From: Bacteroidales bacterium
GTDB lineage: Bacteria; Bacteroidota; Bacteroidia; Bacteroidales; VadinHA17
NCBI GenBank assembly: GCA_015486475.1
Contig: WFRO01000303.1
Location: 1 to 19,052, forward strand
Direction of reading: 5' to 3'
DNA: 19,052 nucleotides
Shown here: in pieces, positions 15,327 through 19,052 of the stretch
How positions within the stretch are numbered: position 1 is the stretch's first letter
How the letters are laid out: each line of letters begins with the position of its first letter
Program-made: the position numbers and the translations under genes
Notes under the pieces: generated by a model
The model's input: only the letters and a program-made list of their open reading frames with translations
Databases searched by the model: none
What the model was told of the DNA's origin: nothing

Positions 15327-18194
15327 ATGATGAAAAAAAAGCAATGCTTAGTTTTTTATGTTTTGATTTCGTTGATTTTTACTGAATTTCTATCTGCACA
15401 ACATCATGAGTTCTGGGGGATGACTGCCAGAGGGGGAATAAATGGGATCGGTGTGATCTTTAAGGCCGATGGAAAGGGAGAAAATGTTACTAAAATTTTT
15501 GATTTTATCAGCGAACACCCTGGATCTACACCCCGCCCCGGGATAATGAAAGCAATGAATGGGAAATATTACGGGATGACAAGTTTTGGAGGGGAAAATA
15601 GCGGAGTGATCTATGAATTTGATCCCCAAAACAACAAATACAGAGTCCTTCATAATTTTGAGTCCGGTACCGGGTATATCCCGTATTACGGAACTTTAAC
15701 CGAAGGGGGCCCTGGGAAATTATATGGAATGACATATGTGGGTGGTGCTCATGGTGTAGGAGTTATTTTTGAGTTCAATTATATTACAGATCAGTATACC
15801 AAAAAGTTTGATTTTGACGGGTCGGAAAACGGTAAAAAACCGATTGGTGGATTGATTTATGCCAACAACGGGAAACTCTATGGTATGACTTCTCAGGGAG
15901 GAAAGCATAATAAGGGGGTTCTCTTTGAGTTTGATCTGGAAACGGATCTATTCACAAAAAAGTTGGATTTCAACGGATCTGAAAACGGAGCAACCCCCTG
16001 GGGAAGTTTAATGCAGGCAACTGACGGAGATCTTTATGGCATGACAACGTATGGAGGAACTTCCAACAACGGGATAATCTTCAAGTACGAGCCTGTAGCT
16101 GATACACTGGTAAAATTATTGGATCTTTCCAACAGTACCGGTTCTTACCCGCTTGGGAACCTGCTTCAGGTTGGGGATAATAAGTTATATGGAATGACCT
16201 CCGGCGGCGGGAGTCATTTTAACGGGGTGATCTTTGAATACGACCTGACAACCGGTACTTTTACAAAAAAGGTTGATTTTAACGGATCAAACGGAAGTTT
16301 TCCAAACGGTAGTCTGACAGAAGGTGACAATGGAAAACTTTACGGCATGACCAAAGAGGGAGGTGCCGGCAACATGGGTGTTTTGTTCGAATATGATCCG
16401 GAATCCGGGATTTTGTCAAAAAAGGTTGATTTTGACGGAAAGGAGAAAGGACGCTACCCTGTGGGAACGCTTCTTGCTGATACCAACGGTTTGTTCTATG
16501 GAACTGCTCCATGGGGAGGTAAAGAAGATGAAGGAGTATTTTTTTCATACGATCCATCTAACGGAATAATTGCCAAACAATTTGATTTTAATGATGCTTT
16601 AGACGGAAAATACCCGGAAAGCGGATTTATTCAATCTGCCGGCGGAGACCTTTTCGGCATAACAAGTAAAGGCGGGGATTCCGGGAATGGGGTTATTTTC
16701 GAATTAGATCCTTTCTCCGGTGTCTTTACAAAAATCTTCGATTTTGATAGTTTGAACGGCAGTTTCCCATTTGGAAAATTATTTCAGGCATCGGATGGGA
16801 AAATATACGGTATGACAAAAAACGGAGGTATCAATGATAACGGTGTATTATTTGTGATCGATCCGGACCAGGGAAACCGGTTTGTAAAAATAATGGATTT
16901 TGATACATCAGAGTGCGGTATCCAACCCTATGGGAGTCTTATGGAAGGATCCGACGGTAAATTATACGGATTGACCAGTGTGGGCGGCGCGCATAACAAG
17001 GGAGCCCTTTTTGAGTTTGATCCCGTAAACGGAGTTTGTGCACCCAAATTCAGTTTTGATGGAACAACCGGTGCTTATCCATACGGGGATCTGGTATCTG
17101 ACGGTAACGGTAGCTTATACGGGATGACCAAACAAGGTGGAACCACAAATAATGGTGTTATTTTTGAATATAAGATCGCTGAAAATAGTTTCGTTAAAAG
17201 ATTCGATTTTAATGGGGATAACGGTTCCTGGCCGTTTGGAAGTCTGTTCCTGACCCATGAAGGGAAACTGGCCGGTATTACCAAGTATGGCGGTGTAAAA
17301 AATATGGGTGTGTTTTTTGAATATGATACGGTGGCGGATAATCTTTCAGTATTCATTGATTTTGACGGTACTGCCGGAATGTATTCCTACGGGAGTCTCA
17401 TGGAATCATCGGATAATAAAATATATGGGTTGGGTTCTGCCGGCGGATCTTACGGAAAAGGGACTGTTTTCCGGTATGATCCGGGTTTAGATAGCCTCAT
17501 AACCACCCATGATTTTCAGGGCCTGAATGGTGCGAATCCGGAATATGAACAATTGCTGGAGATCTATAATTGTAATTCTGCTTCCACAATAAGTGAGACA
17601 TCCTGTAAACAATATATTTCACCAAGTGGAAAATTTATCTGGACAGAGAGTGGTATTTATCATGACACCCTCGCAAATGCTATTGGCTGTGACAGTATCA
17701 TTACCATTGAGCTCTCTATAATCCATGTTGACACCTCGGTGGTTCAATCCGGAGATACCTTGACGGCAAATGCTGAGGGAGCCGTTTATCAGTGGGTGGA
17801 TTGCAATAACGGTTATATCCCGGTTGACGGGGCTACGGGGCAAAATTTTGTGCCGTCGACAGTTGGAGATTATGCAGTTGTTGTGACCGTAAATGCTTGT
17901 ACAGACACTTCATCCTGTTATTCCCTGTCACCTTCAGCGGTTCCGGAAAAGATTTCTGCCTTTTCCGCAGACCTGTATCCTAATCCCACAACCGGGGATG
18001 TGGTGTTGAGGTTGGGTCATCCGGAGAAGGTGATTATCTCAATTACGGATATTGCCGGCAGGAAAATTCAGGTAGTAAAAGGAAATGCTAAAAAAGAGAT
18101 CATCCTGCCTTTGGCACAATGGCAGCGTGGTATTTATTTAGTGACTGTGTCTGCAGATAAAACCTACAAAGTTTTTAAGCTGATAAAAAGGTAA
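15327..18194 (+). CDS. Secreted GloVer/Kelch-like repeat protein with T9SS type A sorting domain
   Basis: A 955-aa exported protein. The signal peptide is MMKKKQCLVFYVLISLIFTEFLSA, cut before Gln25. Residues 29-748 are fourteen repeats of 50-53 residues, starting near 29, 81, 132, 184, 236, 287, 338, 390, 442, 493, 546, 597, 648 and 699. Each reads about LYGMTxxGGxxNxGVxFEYD, then KKxDFDG, then YPxGSL and DGK. This matches the GloVer tandem repeat (TIGR03803 type), and its layout also resembles Kelch blades. Residues about 748-800 carry a Bacteroidota surface motif (SETSCKQYISPSG, SGIYHDTL, GCDSIITIELSI), and about 805-865 look Ig-like with four Cys. The T9SS tail runs from LYPNPTTGD (from 884) through VIISITDIAGRKI and GIYLVTVS to FKLIKR. 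The protein is therefore probably exported by T9SS and attached or released at the surface. The ligand is unknown. The gene is visibly AT-richer than its neighbours. Confidence 0.93.
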   Translation: MMKKKQCLVFYVLISLIFTEFLSAQHHEFWGMTARGGINGIGVIFKADGKGENVTKIFDFISEHPGSTPRPGIMKAMNGKYYGMTSFGGENSGVIYEFDPQNNKYRVLHNFESGTGYIPYYGTLTEGGPGKLYGMTYVGGAHGVGVIFEFNYITDQYTKKFDFDGSENGKKPIGGLIYANNGKLYGMTSQGGKHNKGVLFEFDLETDLFTKKLDFNGSENGATPWGSLMQATDGDLYGMTTYGGTSNNGIIFKYEPVADTLVKLLDLSNSTGSYPLGNLLQVGDNKLYGMTSGGGSHFNGVIFEYDLTTGTFTKKVDFNGSNGSFPNGSLTEGDNGKLYGMTKEGGAGNMGVLFEYDPESGILSKKVDFDGKEKGRYPVGTLLADTNGLFYGTAPWGGKEDEGVFFSYDPSNGIIAKQFDFNDALDGKYPESGFIQSAGGDLFGITSKGGDSGNGVIFELDPFSGVFTKIFDFDSLNGSFPFGKLFQASDGKIYGMTKNGGINDNGVLFVIDPDQGNRFVKIMDFDTSECGIQPYGSLMEGSDGKLYGLTSVGGAHNKGALFEFDPVNGVCAPKFSFDGTTGAYPYGDLVSDGNGSLYGMTKQGGTTNNGVIFEYKIAENSFVKRFDFNGDNGSWPFGSLFLTHEGKLAGITKYGGVKNMGVFFEYDTVADNLSVFIDFDGTAGMYSYGSLMESSDNKIYGLGSAGGSYGKGTVFRYDPGLDSLITTHDFQGLNGANPEYEQLLEIYNCNSASTISETSCKQYISPSGKFIWTESGIYHDTLANAIGCDSIITIELSIIHVDTSVVQSGDTLTANAEGAVYQWVDCNNGYIPVDGATGQNFVPSTVGDYAVVVTVNACTDTSSCYSLSPSAVPEKISAFSADLYPNPTTGDVVLRLGHPEKVIISITDIAGRKIQVVKGNAKKEIILPLAQWQRGIYLVTVSADKTYKVFKLIKR

Positions 18195-18262
18195 TTACCT
18201 GGGTAAAAATAACCTAAATCTTTTATTTTTATCTGTTTCTGATTTTGTGGGGGTTTGACAAT

Positions 18263-18281
18263 CCTGTCAGGTCGAAACCTG
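18263..18281. repeat. Small inverted repeat in the convergent intergenic gap (REP-like)
   Basis: CCTGTCAGGTCGAAACCTG contains CAGGT-CGAA-ACCTG, a 5-bp stem with a 4-nt loop. Just before it, TGACA-ATCC-TGTCA (18257-18270) is another 5-bp stem sharing bases. It lies between the convergent repeat-protein and DUF2148 genes. It resembles the AACCTGTCAGGTT-type intergenic palindromes that I recall as common in Bacteroidota genomes, though this copy is imperfect. There is no U run, so it is not a good terminator. Confidence 0.4.
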
Positions 18282-18335
18282 CCATAGAATTCCATCATTC
18301 ATTTCGTCTCTCCGTCCCTCTCTCCCTTCATCTCT

Positions 18336-18890
18336 TCATCGGGACTTTCCCGTTCTGTTAAAATAAATATTCTTCGACGTGGCGCTGAGGGGCACGCCCA
18401 GGATGATGCGTATGTCGGGCGGGAAGTAGCCCAGGTCGCGGACGGCCTGGCCGATGGTGTACATGATGCGGTTGTCCACCCGGTGCTCCATGGCCACCGA
18501 TACGGCCGAGCCGATGGCGATGCCCAGGTCGATGTTGTTAAAAGCGCAGGGGTTCTCCGGGTGCCTGTTCTTTTCGGCACAGTCCTTAAAGCCGCACCAG
18601 CCGCAGTAGGGCAGGTCGAGGGCCCGGATGCGGGTGCCGAAAAGGACGGCCGCGGCCGACCGGCGCAGGTCGTTGGCATCGCGGCCGAAGAAGTAGGCTT
18701 TGGTGAGTTCCCCCAGCTCTTCCATCTTTACAGCGATCTTCTCCAGATCGTCGCCATCGACGATGAGGAACTCCAGCTGGTCGCGGCCGCGGGTCTTGGG
18801 CGCTGTCCGGGCTGCCGTCACCATCAGGGAGGCGACGCGGAGGAGGGCTTCTTGCGTGATGGTCTCTTCGCGGTACACTGCCATGGTCAT
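18336..18890 (-). CDS. DUF2148 ferredoxin-domain protein
   Basis: A 184-aa cytoplasmic protein of the uncharacterised DUF2148 family (ferredoxin domain, COG4739 type). Four cysteines, C96-x2-C99-x4-C104-x10-C115 (YCGWCGFKDC through PCAF), are arranged to bind an iron-sulfur cluster. Other family features are an N-terminal helix ending TAARTAPKTRGRDQLEF and a C-terminal FNNIDLGIAIGSAVSVA. The substrate and pathway are unknown; a redox or electron-transfer role is inferred from the cysteines. ATG 18890 is chosen because it overlaps the stop of the upstream gene as ATGA, which implies coupling. The Met at residue 3 is a less likely start. Confidence 0.9.
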   Translation of the reverse strand: MTMAVYREETITQEALLRVASLMVTAARTAPKTRGRDQLEFLIVDGDDLEKIAVKMEELGELTKAYFFGRDANDLRRSAAAVLFGTRIRALDLPYCGWCGFKDCAEKNRHPENPCAFNNIDLGIAIGSAVSVAMEHRVDNRIMYTIGQAVRDLGYFPPDIRIILGVPLSATSKNIYFNRTGKSR

Positions 18891-19052
18891 TCGTTTTTCA
18901 GGTTCAGATACACTTGAAATACGGGCTTGTAGCCCCGCACATCACCGTTTTCATCATACACCTCATATCCCAGCACCATAGAACGTACCTCTTTATTTAA
19001 AGAGAGCGAGAGGGTGTCAAAGTACCAGTTCTCCACGAACTGTATCTTGGCA
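18887..19052 (-). CDS. C-terminal end of an unidentified protein (continues beyond window)
   Basis: A reading frame enters from the right edge on the minus strand and ends at TGA 18889-18887, sharing four bases (ATGA) with the DUF2148 start. The 54 visible residues begin AKIQFVENWYFDTLSLSLNK, continue EVRSMVLGYEVYDENGDVRG, and end YKPVFQVYLNLKNE. The tight coupling and natural protein composition support a real gene. The ENWYFD, then MVLGYEVYDENG pattern is faintly like GldN/PorN-type T9SS gliding proteins, but the similarity is too weak to assign. It is probably a beta-rich protein in the same operon as DUF2148. Confidence 0.75.
   Translation of the reverse strand, partial: AKIQFVENWYFDTLSLSLNKEVRSMVLGYEVYDENGDVRGYKPVFQVYLNLKNE

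Noticed and set aside
15327..17570. Repeat array considered as a recent DNA-level tandem duplication or a recombination cassette
   Set aside because: The fourteen units are similar as protein but well diverged in nucleotide sequence and codon choice, so this is an old repeat domain and not a recent expansion.
18297..18350. Pyrimidine-rich tract after the DUF2148 stop, considered as a coding extension or terminator
   Set aside because: No stem with a U run and no homologous-looking translation. It appears to be a simple-composition spacer.

Overview
The window looks like a chromosomal segment from a member of the Bacteroidota, probably an environmental Bacteroidales-like lineage. The support for this is a secreted protein ending in a type IX secretion (T9SS) sorting domain, TAnnTTTG-type promoter boxes, A-rich leaders in place of Shine-Dalgarno sites, the Bacteroidota-style FtsA/FtsZ tails, and a coaX / outer-membrane protein / TPR / LptC / CorC / PPIase gene order that I recall from that phylum. 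No rRNA, tRNA, CRISPR array, IS element or prophage was seen.

Layout. (1) Positions 1-4470, plus strand: the end of the division and cell-wall (dcw) cluster, with murC (5' part missing), ftsQ, ftsA and ftsZ closely packed. (2) A symmetrical hairpin at 4491-4521 separates ftsZ from a minus-strand block that converges on it. (3) Positions 4529-12367, minus strand, transcribed from right to left: coaX, an FadL/OmpP1-like barrel, a TPR protein, lptC, a 69-aa two-TM protein, a CNNM/CBS/CorC-type membrane protein, and, after a 180-bp gap with a hairpin and its own promoter candidate, a PpiD-like peptidyl-prolyl isomerase. Most of these genes overlap or nearly abut, so they are probably co-transcribed. 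(4) Positions 12462-14865, plus strand and divergent from coaX: an aspartate kinase and a WecA/MraY-family polyprenyl-phosphate sugar-phosphate transferase. (5) Positions 14866-15326: an AT-rich non-coding stretch holding three CTACGTAG palindromes at an exact 12-bp spacing, a 16-bp perfect palindrome and a short coding-like remnant. (6) Positions 15327-18194: an AT-richer gene for a secreted protein with 14 GloVer/Kelch-like repeats and a T9SS tail. (7) Minus strand at the right edge: a DUF2148 ferredoxin-domain gene whose start overlaps the stop of a gene that runs off the window.

Most of the window is cell-envelope housekeeping: septum formation and peptidoglycan precursors, LPS transport, outer-membrane protein folding, and lipid-linked sugar synthesis. 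The accessory part is the repeat protein and the non-coding stretch before it. I found no clear new multi-gene system. The best candidates for something undescribed are the 12-bp-phased palindrome array and the 14-repeat secreted protein.
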